Notes under the pieces: generated by a model
The model's input: only the letters and a program-made list of their open reading frames with translations
Database searches by the model: none
Told to the model about the DNA's origin: nothing
Shown here: positions 1 through 6,852 of the stretch, piece by piece
How the letters are laid out: every line of letters starts with the position of its first letter
Position numbering within the stretch: position 1 is the stretch's first letter
Assembly (NCBI GenBank): GCA_037623315.1
Contig: JBBJJH010000017.1
Location: 24,400 to 88,399 of the forward strand
Direction of reading: 5' to 3'
From: Halanaerobiaceae bacterium ANBcell28
GTDB lineage: Bacteria; Bacillota; Halanaerobiia; Halanaerobiales; DTU029
DNA: 64,000 nucleotides
Program-made: the position numbers and the translations under genes

Positions 1-147
1 GCCGCTTAAAGCATAAAGAGAAGTAGCTACTCTGATTTGAAATTGTCCAAAAGCAAAACCTTGTGTTAGAAACATAATGGCTATATATAAGCCCATTATT
101 ATTCCCGATAAAGCTATTTTTCTGTTTGTATTAAAGTTTTTATACAT
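1..147 (-). CDS. queT: QueT-family ECF transporter S component (5' part only)
   Basis: The gene runs off the left edge, so only its first 49 codons are visible. It starts at an ATG (147 to 145) with a GAGGTG ribosome binding site at 160-155. The protein opens with a short basic stretch, then a hydrophobic helix (about residues 12-32) and the motif FGQFQIRVATSLYAL, which resembles the FG-IQFR(I/V)-E segment of QueT proteins. QueT is the substrate-binding membrane subunit of an energy-coupling-factor transporter thought to import queuosine precursors such as preQ1. The preQ1-type riboswitch upstream strongly supports this assignment. The rest of the protein cannot be checked here. Confidence 0.75.
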   Translation of the reverse strand, partial: MYKNFNTNRKIALSGIIMGLYIAIMFLTQGFAFGQFQIRVATSLYALSG

Positions 148-178
148 TTTTATACACCTCATAAATTTATTCAGGCAT

Positions 179-201
179 AAAAAAAGAGCATATTCTGCTC
201 T
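179..201 (-). terminator. Intrinsic terminator in the queT leader (attenuator)
   Basis: Read on the minus strand, a 6-bp stem AGAGCA/TGCTCT with a 5-nt loop is followed by seven T residues. It lies between the preQ1 aptamer and the queT ribosome binding site, so it is placed to act as the expression platform. The long leader between aptamer and terminator (about 202-287) contains further pairing options, for example CAGTTAT with ATAACTG, that could form an antiterminator. The switching mechanism is inferred. Confidence 0.65.
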
Positions 202-287
202 ATAAACTAATTGAGAGTTCAGTTAAATAAGTAACATTTTCAGTTATAGTATATTGGATACTTACAACATTATATAACTGAGCTCAG

Positions 288-329
288 CCCGTAGTTTTGT
301 TTATAGACAGGATGGTTTCGAACTGTCTT
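288..329 (-). promoter_or_regulatory. preQ1-I riboswitch aptamer
   Basis: On the minus strand a 6-bp stem AGACAG/CTGTCT encloses the 12-nt loop TTCGAAACCATC and is followed by the A-rich tail ATAAACAAAACTACGGG. This is the layout of the preQ1 class I aptamer: a short P1, a loop whose C-rich part binds preQ1 and pairs with the tail, and an A-rich tail ending in ACTA. It resembles the B. subtilis queC and T. tengcongensis aptamers from memory. It sits 140 bases upstream of a queT-like gene, with a terminator between. Ligand specificity is inferred from family and context. Confidence 0.8.
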
Positions 330-344
330 ATTTAATTATATGTA

Positions 345-373
345 ATTATAGCACTAAGAAATATTATTTTCAA
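345..373 (-). promoter_or_regulatory. Sigma-A type promoter of the queT leader
   Basis: On the minus strand TTGAAA (373-368) and TATAAT (350-345) are separated by exactly 17 bases. Transcription would start near 338, just upstream of the preQ1 aptamer. Confidence 0.7.
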
Positions 374-384
374 GTATTTTTTTC

Positions 385-442
385 TTGACAAAAAATAAAA
401 CGAGTGGTACACTTATTTACAAGAGTAAGCAAGTAAATAAGT
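385..442 (+). promoter_or_regulatory. Promoter and inverted repeat upstream of the GntR-ABC operon
   Basis: TTGACA (385-390) and TACACT (408-413) are spaced by 17 bases and read toward the GntR gene. A perfect 10-bp inverted repeat, ACTTATTTAC (411-420) and GTAAATAAGT (433-442) with a 12-bp spacer, overlaps the -10 end and the expected start site. This position is typical of an operator, and the first gene of the operon encodes a GntR-family protein, so autoregulation is the likely reading. The rest of the 148-561 gap holds the queT leader and AT-rich sequence with no other gene. Confidence 0.6.
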
Positions 443-561
443 AATCAACAAATTATTTTTTTAACCCACCTAGTCACATAACTAACTAAGCAATTAAGTA
501 TTAATTAATATTATCATACTGCAAAAATAAGCTTATGCTATTTAAAATTGGAGGTGTATTA

Positions 562-939
562 GTGAAAACAACTATTGATGACACAAAGCCCATCTATATT
601 CAGATTGCAGAAATTTTAGAAGATGAAATCCTGGAAGGTAATTTAAAAGATGATGATCAAGTAATGTCAACAAATGAACTTGCCGAAATCTATCGGATTA
701 ATCCTGCTACAGCAAGGCAGGGAGTAAACATACTAGTTGATGAAGGGATTATTTATAAGAAAAGGGGGATTGGTATGTTTGTGACACAGGGAGCCAAAAA
801 TTTAATTATAAATAAAAGAAAGAAAGAATTTCATAATCAATATATACCAGAATTATTTGATGAGGCTTCAAAATTGAATATCAGTAAAGAAGAATTAATG
901 GAAATGATTAAAAATTATAAAGGGGGTCAGGATCAATGA
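562..939 (+). CDS. GntR-family (YtrA-type) transcriptional regulator
   Basis: This short one-component regulator has an N-terminal winged helix-turn-helix of the GntR type (about residues 5-70; PIYIQIAEILEDEI and the recognition segment INPATARQGVNILVDEGIIY) and a small helical tail of about 50 residues instead of a large ligand domain. That architecture is typical of the YtrA subfamily, which usually sits at the head of ABC transporter operons. GTG at 562 is chosen because GGAGGTG lies at 550-556; the upstream in-frame ATG at 535 has no ribosome binding site. Its stop overlaps the next start (ATGA). It probably represses its own operon through the inverted repeat at 411-442. The effector is unknown. 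Confidence 0.85.
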   Translation: MKTTIDDTKPIYIQIAEILEDEILEGNLKDDDQVMSTNELAEIYRINPATARQGVNILVDEGIIYKKRGIGMFVTQGAKNLIINKRKKEFHNQYIPELFDEASKLNISKEELMEMIKNYKGGQDQ

Positions 940-1823
940 ATCCTATAATAGAGTGTAATAATTTATTTAAAAACTATGGTGATTTTACAGCCTTAAATAA
1001 TATCAATCTTAAACTAGAAGCTAATAAGATATATGGCTTATTGGGAAGAAATGGTGCCGGGAAAACTACATTTTTAAATATTCTTTCTGGACATATTTTT
1101 ACTAGTTCTGGAGAAATAAGAATTGATGGAGAAATACCATATGAAAACAGAAAGATACTGGAAATGATGGCTTATGTAAAAGAAGAAAGTGCTTTTATTG
1201 ACACCTTAAAAGTAAAAGATTTATTTGCTACTGCTTCTCTCTTTTATATAAATTGGGATCAAAAATATTTTAAAGAATTGTTAAATTTATTTCCCATAAA
1301 TCTTAATAAAAAGTATAAGGATTTATCCAAAGGTATGAAGTCAATAGTTAATATAATTATCGGTTTAGCGAGTCGTGCTCCTATAACTATATTTGATGAA
1401 TCTTCAATGGGACTGGATACCCCATCAAGACAATTATTTTATGACTGTCTCCTGAAGGATTTTTCTGAAAATCCCAGAACCATTATATTTGCTACACATT
1501 TGATTGATGAAGTTAGTAAATTATTTGAAGAAGTAATAATCATTGATGGTGGAGAAATAATTTTAAAAGAAGAAGTAGAGATTTTAAGAGAGAATAGTAA
1601 AAAAATTGTTGGTAAAAAAGATGCAATAGAGAGGATTTTTAACGATCAGGATATTCTTTTTATTAGAGAGTTTGCCTCTTATGCTGAAATTTTTCTTTCA
1701 GGAGAATTAAGTGCAGACAAAAAAAGAGAAATAAGTAAGCAGGGATTAGAAATAAATAGATTATCTTTATCAGAGTTGTTTACTTATCTGACAATTGGAG
1801 AGAGGAGTGGTAATAATGAATAG
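936..1823 (+). CDS. ABC transporter ATP-binding protein (YtrB-like)
   Basis: The protein is a single ABC ATPase of 295 residues. It has a Walker A motif GRNGAGKTT near residue 37, a degenerate signature LSKGMKS near residue 129, Walker B ending in TIFDES, a D-loop GLD, and the switch histidine in ATHLIDEV. About 80 C-terminal residues form a regulatory tail. LSKGMK in place of LSGGQ is common in the YtrB/BcrA-like branch that accompanies YtrA regulators. It should pair with the permease that follows, whose start lies within the end of this gene. Substrate cannot be told from sequence; members of this branch are linked to cell-envelope antibiotic stress. Confidence 0.85.
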   Translation: MNPIIECNNLFKNYGDFTALNNINLKLEANKIYGLLGRNGAGKTTFLNILSGHIFTSSGEIRIDGEIPYENRKILEMMAYVKEESAFIDTLKVKDLFATASLFYINWDQKYFKELLNLFPINLNKKYKDLSKGMKSIVNIIIGLASRAPITIFDESSMGLDTPSRQLFYDCLLKDFSENPRTIIFATHLIDEVSKLFEEVIIIDGGEIILKEEVEILRENSKKIVGKKDAIERIFNDQDILFIREFASYAEIFLSGELSADKKREISKQGLEINRLSLSELFTYLTIGERSGNNE

Positions 1824-2583
1824 AATTATAAAACATATAAACTTTCATTATAGAGATTTTAAAAAAGGAATATTAATTTTTTGGGGGATTATCCTGGGTT
1901 TATTTTTGATTTTTACTCTGGGAGCTAGAATATACGATATTTCTTTAGGAGTAAGTAGAGATACATTCGCTATAAATATTTTTTCTGCGATAATTGTTAT
2001 TTTAATTATTTCTTCTTATGAAGTTATGAATTACTCATTTCCTCATTTAATTGGTATTAGTTCTACTCGCAAAGACTACTGGCTTGGAAAGACTTCTTTC
2101 TTTTTTATTTTAGCTTTTGTTTTGGCAGCTACACAGGGATTGATACTTATCCTGGAATATTTAATAGTTAGTTTTAATCTAGTATCAGAAGGGCAACATT
2201 TTTTATTTGAAGAAGCCAATTTTTTAATCATCATTTTTCGCTTTGTTTTCTATAATTTCACTTCGTTTTTTATGACTACAGCAATTTTTAGTTTGTTTTT
2301 TACTATTGCTTACAGGATGGGAAAAGTTTTTTATATTATTTTAGGAGTAATAGCTGCTTTAATGGTTATAATTTTACCTTATTTTGCTGCAGAGATAATG
2401 ACAATTGAAGAGTCATTGGCTAAGGTAATTGAAACAGTGATTCGAGTAGTTATTCCAATTACAAATACAGATACTTCAGTTTCTATAACTTATCCAATCT
2501 CTTTAAGCTTATATTATTTATTAATTTCAATTCCGCTTTTTATTGGCGAATATATCTTATTAAGAAAAGCTGAAGTAAAATAA
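1816..2583 (+). CDS. ABC transporter permease, six predicted membrane helices
   Basis: This 255-residue hydrophobic protein has about six membrane-spanning stretches, starting with one at residues 17-40, and no recognisable soluble domain. It is the likely membrane partner of the ATPase directly upstream; the two genes overlap by eight bases. ATG at 1816 is preferred over the in-frame ATG at 1795 because AGGAG lies at 1802-1806. The fold resembles ABC-2 type permeases of YtrC/YtrD-like systems, but no diagnostic motif is visible. The substrate is unknown. Confidence 0.75.
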   Translation: MNRIIKHINFHYRDFKKGILIFWGIILGLFLIFTLGARIYDISLGVSRDTFAINIFSAIIVILIISSYEVMNYSFPHLIGISSTRKDYWLGKTSFFFILAFVLAATQGLILILEYLIVSFNLVSEGQHFLFEEANFLIIIFRFVFYNFTSFFMTTAIFSLFFTIAYRMGKVFYIILGVIAALMVIILPYFAAEIMTIEESLAKVIETVIRVVIPITNTDTSVSITYPISLSLYYLLISIPLFIGEYILLRKAEVK

Positions 2584-2601
2584 TTATGGGGGTGTTTGAA
2601 A

Positions 2602-3534
2602 ATGAATGTTTTAGCTATTAAGGCTGAATGTTTAAAAAAATCATATGGTGAAGTAAAGGCGTTAAGAGGAATTAGTTTTCAAGTAAAAGAAGGTATTATT
2701 TTTGGCATGTTAGGCCCAAATGGAGCTGGAAAAACTACAACTATTGAAACAATTATAGGTTTAAATAAAATTGATGACGGTAATTTGGAGATATTTGGGC
2801 TTGATCCAGATAAAGATATTGGAGAAATAAAGAAAATAATAGGTGTGCAATTACAATCGCCAGCTCTTTTTCCTCGCTTGACAGTTTCTGAAATAATAGA
2901 ATTATTTGCAGACTTCTATCCAGAGCCTATGAAAGTTGAGGAAGTTATAAGTATGATAGGTTTGGAAGAAAAAAGAAAGACAATGGTTGATAATTTATCT
3001 GGAGGGCAAAAACATAGATTGGCTGTTGGTCTGGCAATTGTTAGCAATGGTAAAATTATATTTCTTGATGAACCTACAACTGGTCTTGATCCCCAAGCTA
3101 GAAGATCACTATGGGAAGTTATTTTGAAATTGAAAGAAAAAGGTAAAACAGTGTTCCTTACAACTCATTATATGGATGAAGCAGAAAAACTTTGTGATGA
3201 CTTACTTATAATTGATCAGTGTAAGCTTATTGCAAGTGGTACTCCAAAAGATTTAATTAATGAAAATTTCAAAGAGAAAGCCATTGAATTTTCTGATCCA
3301 GGCTTTTCAAATACTGAAATAGAAGAAATTACAACTATTGCTTCTGTAGAAAGGATCACTATTGATTGTGATGAAAAGCAAGTGATTTTATATAGTAGTA
3401 GAGTTTCAGAGGCAATTAAAGATCTTTTGGATTTTGCTAATAAAAAGGGAAAAGAAATTGAGGATATTGTACTCAGACAGGCCAGTTTAGAAGATGTATT
3501 TCTAAAACTTACAGGAAGGGGCATAAGAGAATGA
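2602..3534 (+). CDS. ABC transporter ATP-binding protein (ABC-2 export type)
   Basis: The protein is a canonical ABC ATPase of 310 residues. Walker A is GPNGAGKTTT, the signature is LSGGQKHR, Walker B is IIFLDEPTTGLDP, and the H-loop is TTHYMDEAE. A C-terminal extension of about 90 residues ending in LEDVFLKLTGR is typical of CcmA/NatA/DrrA exporters. ATG at 2602 is chosen because GGGGGTG ends at 2594; the in-frame TTG at 2596 would sit on the ribosome binding site. It overlaps the next permease by four bases (ATGA), so the two form a second ATPase/permease pair in the same operon. The exported substrate is unknown. Confidence 0.88.
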   Translation: MNVLAIKAECLKKSYGEVKALRGISFQVKEGIIFGMLGPNGAGKTTTIETIIGLNKIDDGNLEIFGLDPDKDIGEIKKIIGVQLQSPALFPRLTVSEIIELFADFYPEPMKVEEVISMIGLEEKRKTMVDNLSGGQKHRLAVGLAIVSNGKIIFLDEPTTGLDPQARRSLWEVILKLKEKGKTVFLTTHYMDEAEKLCDDLLIIDQCKLIASGTPKDLINENFKEKAIEFSDPGFSNTEIEEITTIASVERITIDCDEKQVILYSSRVSEAIKDLLDFANKKGKEIEDIVLRQASLEDVFLKLTGRGIRE

Positions 3535-4616
3535 AAATGTTTAAAGCAATTTTTATTGCTAATGTTAAAGAATATATTAGAGATAAGGCAAGTATGTTCT
3601 GGATGTTAGTATTTCCTTTAATTCTTATTTTTATATTTGGATGGATGTATTCTGGAAGTGGTGATCTCATTTTTAATATTTCTTTCCTAGTGCATGAGGA
3701 AAATGAATTTACTAATAGATTAATAGGTGAAGTAGAAAAAATTGATGCCTTAAATGTTTTTATTGTAGAAGATAAAGAAAAAGAGTTTGAGGAATTGAAA
3801 AGAGGTAATAGACATTTATTATTTGAAATTCCATCAATGATATCAGAGGGGCTTATGTATGGAGAAGCTCAAGAAATCCCTGTTTACTATGATAGCAGCA
3901 ATCAGCAAATGAGTCAGATTGCTCTCTCGATAGCAGATGAAATATTTACTGAGGCAGAGAGATATATAAAAGCTACTCCTCGCATCTTTGAATTGGATAA
4001 AAGAGCTGTTCAGGGAGAAGATCTATCTAATTTTGATTATATAATACCAGGAATTCTAGCAATGGCTTTGATGCAATTGGGTTTATTTGGTTCAATTCAA
4101 TTTATATCCTTGCGGGAGAAGAAAATCATTAGAGGATTAGGGGCCACCCCTTTGTCTAAAAGAGCACTCTTAGGAAGCGAAATAATATTAAGATTAATAT
4201 TATCAGTAATTCAAACTATAATTATAATTGGAATTGGTGTTTTAGTATTTGATATTACAATAGAAAGCAATATAGTTCTGGTACTATCTGTAGTCTTTTT
4301 AGGGTGCTTGACATTTATTAGTTTGGGATATTTATTAACTTCTTTTGTTAAAACTGTTGATGCAGGTACAAATTTAGTAGAAGCTGTTCAATTTCCTATG
4401 ATGTTTTTATCAGGTGTTTTCTTTCCATATGAATTTATGCCTGATTTTTTACAACCAGTAATTAGGGTTTTACCGTTGACTTATTTAGGGGATGCCTTAA
4501 GACAGGTAATGTTGGGATTTACAGGAGTACGTACTCTTCAGGCAAATATAATGTTATTATTGCTGTTTTTAGCAACTACCTCATTGCTAACAGTCAAATT
4601 CTGGAGATGGGAATAG
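3531..4616 (+). CDS. ABC-2 type permease (DrrB/NatB-like)
   Basis: This 361-residue permease has the ABC-2 layout: one N-terminal membrane helix (about 20-38), a large extracytoplasmic segment (about 40-170) and five further helices in the C-terminal half. The segment FPMMFLSGVFFPYEFMP followed by LPLTYLGDALRQ is characteristic of the ABC2_membrane family used by multidrug and lipid exporters. Its start overlaps the stop of the cognate ATPase. It is the last gene of the GntR-led operon; no strong terminator follows directly, and the next hairpin with a T-run is at 5052. Confidence 0.85.
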   Translation: MKMFKAIFIANVKEYIRDKASMFWMLVFPLILIFIFGWMYSGSGDLIFNISFLVHEENEFTNRLIGEVEKIDALNVFIVEDKEKEFEELKRGNRHLLFEIPSMISEGLMYGEAQEIPVYYDSSNQQMSQIALSIADEIFTEAERYIKATPRIFELDKRAVQGEDLSNFDYIIPGILAMALMQLGLFGSIQFISLREKKIIRGLGATPLSKRALLGSEIILRLILSVIQTIIIIGIGVLVFDITIESNIVLVLSVVFLGCLTFISLGYLLTSFVKTVDAGTNLVEAVQFPMMFLSGVFFPYEFMPDFLQPVIRVLPLTYLGDALRQVMLGFTGVRTLQANIMLLLLFLATTSLLTVKFWRWE

Positions 4617-4766
4617 AGTGAGGAAATAAACCAAAAAGAATAGAATTAAAATGAAATCGAAGAGGTGAATAATAAAACGAATATCAGAATAATATTATTA
4701 ATACCAGAATTATATTCCTTGTGAAAAAAATATGTTTTAGTTTCTTGCAGGAGGGGCTTTTGAATA

Positions 4767-4870
4767 TATTACTTAAACTTCGCAGATGAATTTATAGCAT
4801 AAAGCCTGGTTAGCCATAACTTCATTCACCGAAGCTACCTCCAACTCCTCTTCCAGGCTATAATAACAAA
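4767..4870. repeat. Half copy of the palindromic element found at 52150-52413
   Basis: The stretch closely matches the left arm of the large palindrome at 52150-52413. Shared blocks in the same order are AAACTTCGCA, AAGCCTGGTTAGCCATA, ACTTCATTCA and CTCCTCTTCCAGG. The right arm is missing, so this looks like a truncated or decayed copy. It lies in the 545-base gap between the ABC operon and dprA. The 150 bases before it hold no gene or clear signal. Confidence 0.7.
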
Positions 4871-4895
4871 TTATCTTTGCCATCATATTTTTAAA

Positions 4896-4966
4896 TGTAA
4901 ATTTTCTTGATGCCAGAAATTATTAGCAATCTATTAAGGCAGATAATTTCTTAGCCATTAACAAAA
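4896..4966. repeat. Small palindromic repeat, copy 1
   Basis: This stretch matches 41406-41468 in order and spacing: TGTAAATTT, CTT-ATGCC, AAATTAT, GCAGATAATTT and a final CAT. It can fold into a hairpin through AGAAATTAT and ATAATTTCT. The second copy has a cleaner stem. Two matching copies about 36 kb apart in non-coding DNA indicate a dispersed repeat family. Confidence 0.6.
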
Positions 4967-5051
4967 AACTAATTAGCTTTGATACGCTGCCACATTTTTT
5001 TAATTTTTATATATAAGCGCAAGTTAATAATGTATATCTAGAGATATTTTA

Positions 5052-5082
5052 ATCCAAAGAAAACCATCTTTGGATTTTTCTT
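5052..5082 (+). terminator. Intrinsic terminator upstream of dprA
   Basis: A perfect 9-bp stem ATCCAAAGA/TCTTTGGAT with a 6-nt loop is followed by TTTTTCTTT. It probably ends transcripts coming from the ABC operon or from an unrecognised leader. No other signal stands out in 4967-5161 apart from the dprA ribosome binding site. Confidence 0.75.
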
Positions 5083-5161
5083 TATGAAAAAAATCTAACT
5101 TTTTAAAGGATTTTTACAATAAATGCAGAAAATTACAAGAGAGAACAAATGAGGTGATATA

Positions 5162-6298
5162 ATGTCCGAAAAAAAATATTTCCTAGCACTTACAATGATA
5201 AAGGGGTTGGGATCTACTAGAATTAGTAATTTATTAAAACATTTTGGAGATGCTTATTCTATTTGGCAAGCCAATGAAAGGCAGCTAAAAGCAGTTAATG
5301 GGATAGGTAAGCTGGCTGAAAAAATAATTAAACAAAAAGAAAGTATAAATATAAATAAACTCCTAGAAGAAATAAATAGGAAGAAAATTAACTATACAAC
5401 TTTAGTTGATGATAAATATCCTAAAATTTTGAAGAATATTTATGACCCTCCACCTGTATTATTTTATAAAGGGAAATTAAATTTTGAATATCCTGCCATA
5501 AGTATCATAGGTTCAAGACGATCAACAACTTATGGAAGGAAGTATGCAGAAAAACTGGCTTATGAACTTGCACAAAGAGGTGTTACAGTTATAAGTGGTA
5601 TGGCTAGAGGTATTGATACCTGTGCCCATGTGGGCACATTGAAAGCCAAAGGAAGAACTATAGCAGTATTAGGATCTGGACTTGATATAATTTACCCTTC
5701 TGAAAATAGAGACCTTGCAAAAGAAATACAAAATGAGGGTGCAATAATTAGCGAATATCCTCCTGGAGTGAAACCTTTATCGGCTAATTTCCCTCAACGG
5801 AATAGAATAATTAGTGGATTAAGTAGAGGTATTTTAGTAATTGAAGCAGCGGATAGAAGCGGTTCTTTGATTACTGCTAATTTAGCTTTGGAACAAGGAA
5901 GAGAATTGTTTGCTATACCAGGAAATATAGATCGCCCCCAAAGTAGAGGTTGTAATCGATTAATACAAAATGGTGCCAAAATGGTTACAAATGTTGATGA
6001 TATTCTTGAAGAACTATACTTGTATAAGGAAACTAATAATAATTATAGATTAAATAAAGATAATAAAGAGAGCTATAAAGCTAACTATCCAGAGCTTAGT
6101 GAAAAAGAAAAAAATCTTATTAAAATTTTTGAAAATGAGAGAGAAATGAAAATAGATAAAATTATCTCTAAATCAGGAAAAAGAGCATCAGAAGTTAATG
6201 CTTTATTACTAAAATTAGAATTAAAAGGTGTTTTAAAAAGAGAAGCTGGAAAAAAATATGTGTTTATGGGTTTACAAAGTCTGTTAAAACCAATATAA
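5162..6298 (+). CDS. dprA: DNA processing protein DprA
   Basis: DprA (Smf) binds incoming single-stranded DNA and loads RecA during natural transformation; it is also common in bacteria not known to be competent. The 378-residue protein has a helix-hairpin-helix/SAM-like N-terminus (1-70), the Rossmann-like DprA core (about 75-285) with GSRRSTTYGRKYA, SGMARGIDTCAH and PQRNRIISGLSRG, and a C-terminal winged helix (about 310-370). Start ATG has GAGGTG at 5150-5155. It leads the conserved dprA-smg-topA group. Length and motifs are normal. Confidence 0.96.
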   Translation: MSEKKYFLALTMIKGLGSTRISNLLKHFGDAYSIWQANERQLKAVNGIGKLAEKIIKQKESININKLLEEINRKKINYTTLVDDKYPKILKNIYDPPPVLFYKGKLNFEYPAISIIGSRRSTTYGRKYAEKLAYELAQRGVTVISGMARGIDTCAHVGTLKAKGRTIAVLGSGLDIIYPSENRDLAKEIQNEGAIISEYPPGVKPLSANFPQRNRIISGLSRGILVIEAADRSGSLITANLALEQGRELFAIPGNIDRPQSRGCNRLIQNGAKMVTNVDDILEELYLYKETNNNYRLNKDNKESYKANYPELSEKEKNLIKIFENEREMKIDKIISKSGKRASEVNALLLKLELKGVLKREAGKKYVFMGLQSLLKPI

Positions 6299-6339
6299 TA
6301 ATATATTAGTTAAAAGAACTCTGACGTGGGGGGGATAAA

Positions 6340-6831
6340 ATGAGTGATAATATAATTGAAATAGTTAGTTTTTTAATACAAAAAATGTTGAATGATGAGT
6401 ATATATTGTTAGAAGAAGAAAAAATAATTCAGGAACTTATAGAGCTTGGTTATAATATCCAAGATATAGATCAGGCATTTGAATTAATCTATAATGGTAC
6501 GGAAATAATAGAGGCAGAAAATATAAACTTTAATAAATTAGAAAAGATGCCTTATAATAGAGTTCTTAGTAAGGCAGAAAGATTATATCTACCAATAGAT
6601 ATACAAGGCCTTATTTTAAAAATTATATTTTCTAATATATTAAATAATAGAGAAAATGAAGAAATTATTATAAAGGCTATACAAAATAGTTATATAGGTT
6701 ACTTTTCAAAGACAAAACTTTGGTCTATAATAGAAGATGTTGTTCGCGACCAGGATAAGTTAAACTTAATTACACATGAGATTCCCGAGTTTAATGAAAT
6801 TATCTCATATGAAAATCAATATGTAAATTAA
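6340..6831 (+). CDS. smg: Smg family protein (DUF494)
   Basis: This 163-residue acidic, helical protein fits the Smg/DUF494 family by size, by the N-terminal pattern (IIEIVSFLIQKML followed by L-ELGY), and by the segment RVLSKAERLYL. Smg genes lie next to dprA/smf in proteobacteria as well, so the dprA-smg-topA order supports the call. The biochemical function is not known. A strong ribosome binding site (GGGGGGG) precedes the ATG. It sits 22 bases before topA and is probably cotranscribed with it. Confidence 0.8.
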   Translation: MSDNIIEIVSFLIQKMLNDEYILLEEEKIIQELIELGYNIQDIDQAFELIYNGTEIIEAENINFNKLEKMPYNRVLSKAERLYLPIDIQGLILKIIFSNILNNRENEEIIIKAIQNSYIGYFSKTKLWSIIEDVVRDQDKLNLITHEIPEFNEIISYENQYVN

Positions 6832-6852
6832 GCACTTGTTGGAGGTGTTAAT

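Noticed and set aside
2596..2601. TTG start for the second ABC ATPase
   Set aside because: It would lie one base after the GGGGGTG ribosome binding site; the ATG at 2602 has proper spacing.
4896..4966. Reading the small palindromic repeats as simple terminators
   Set aside because: The similarity between the two copies extends well outside the stem (TGTAAATTT, ATGCC), and no T-run follows, so a repeat family explains them better.
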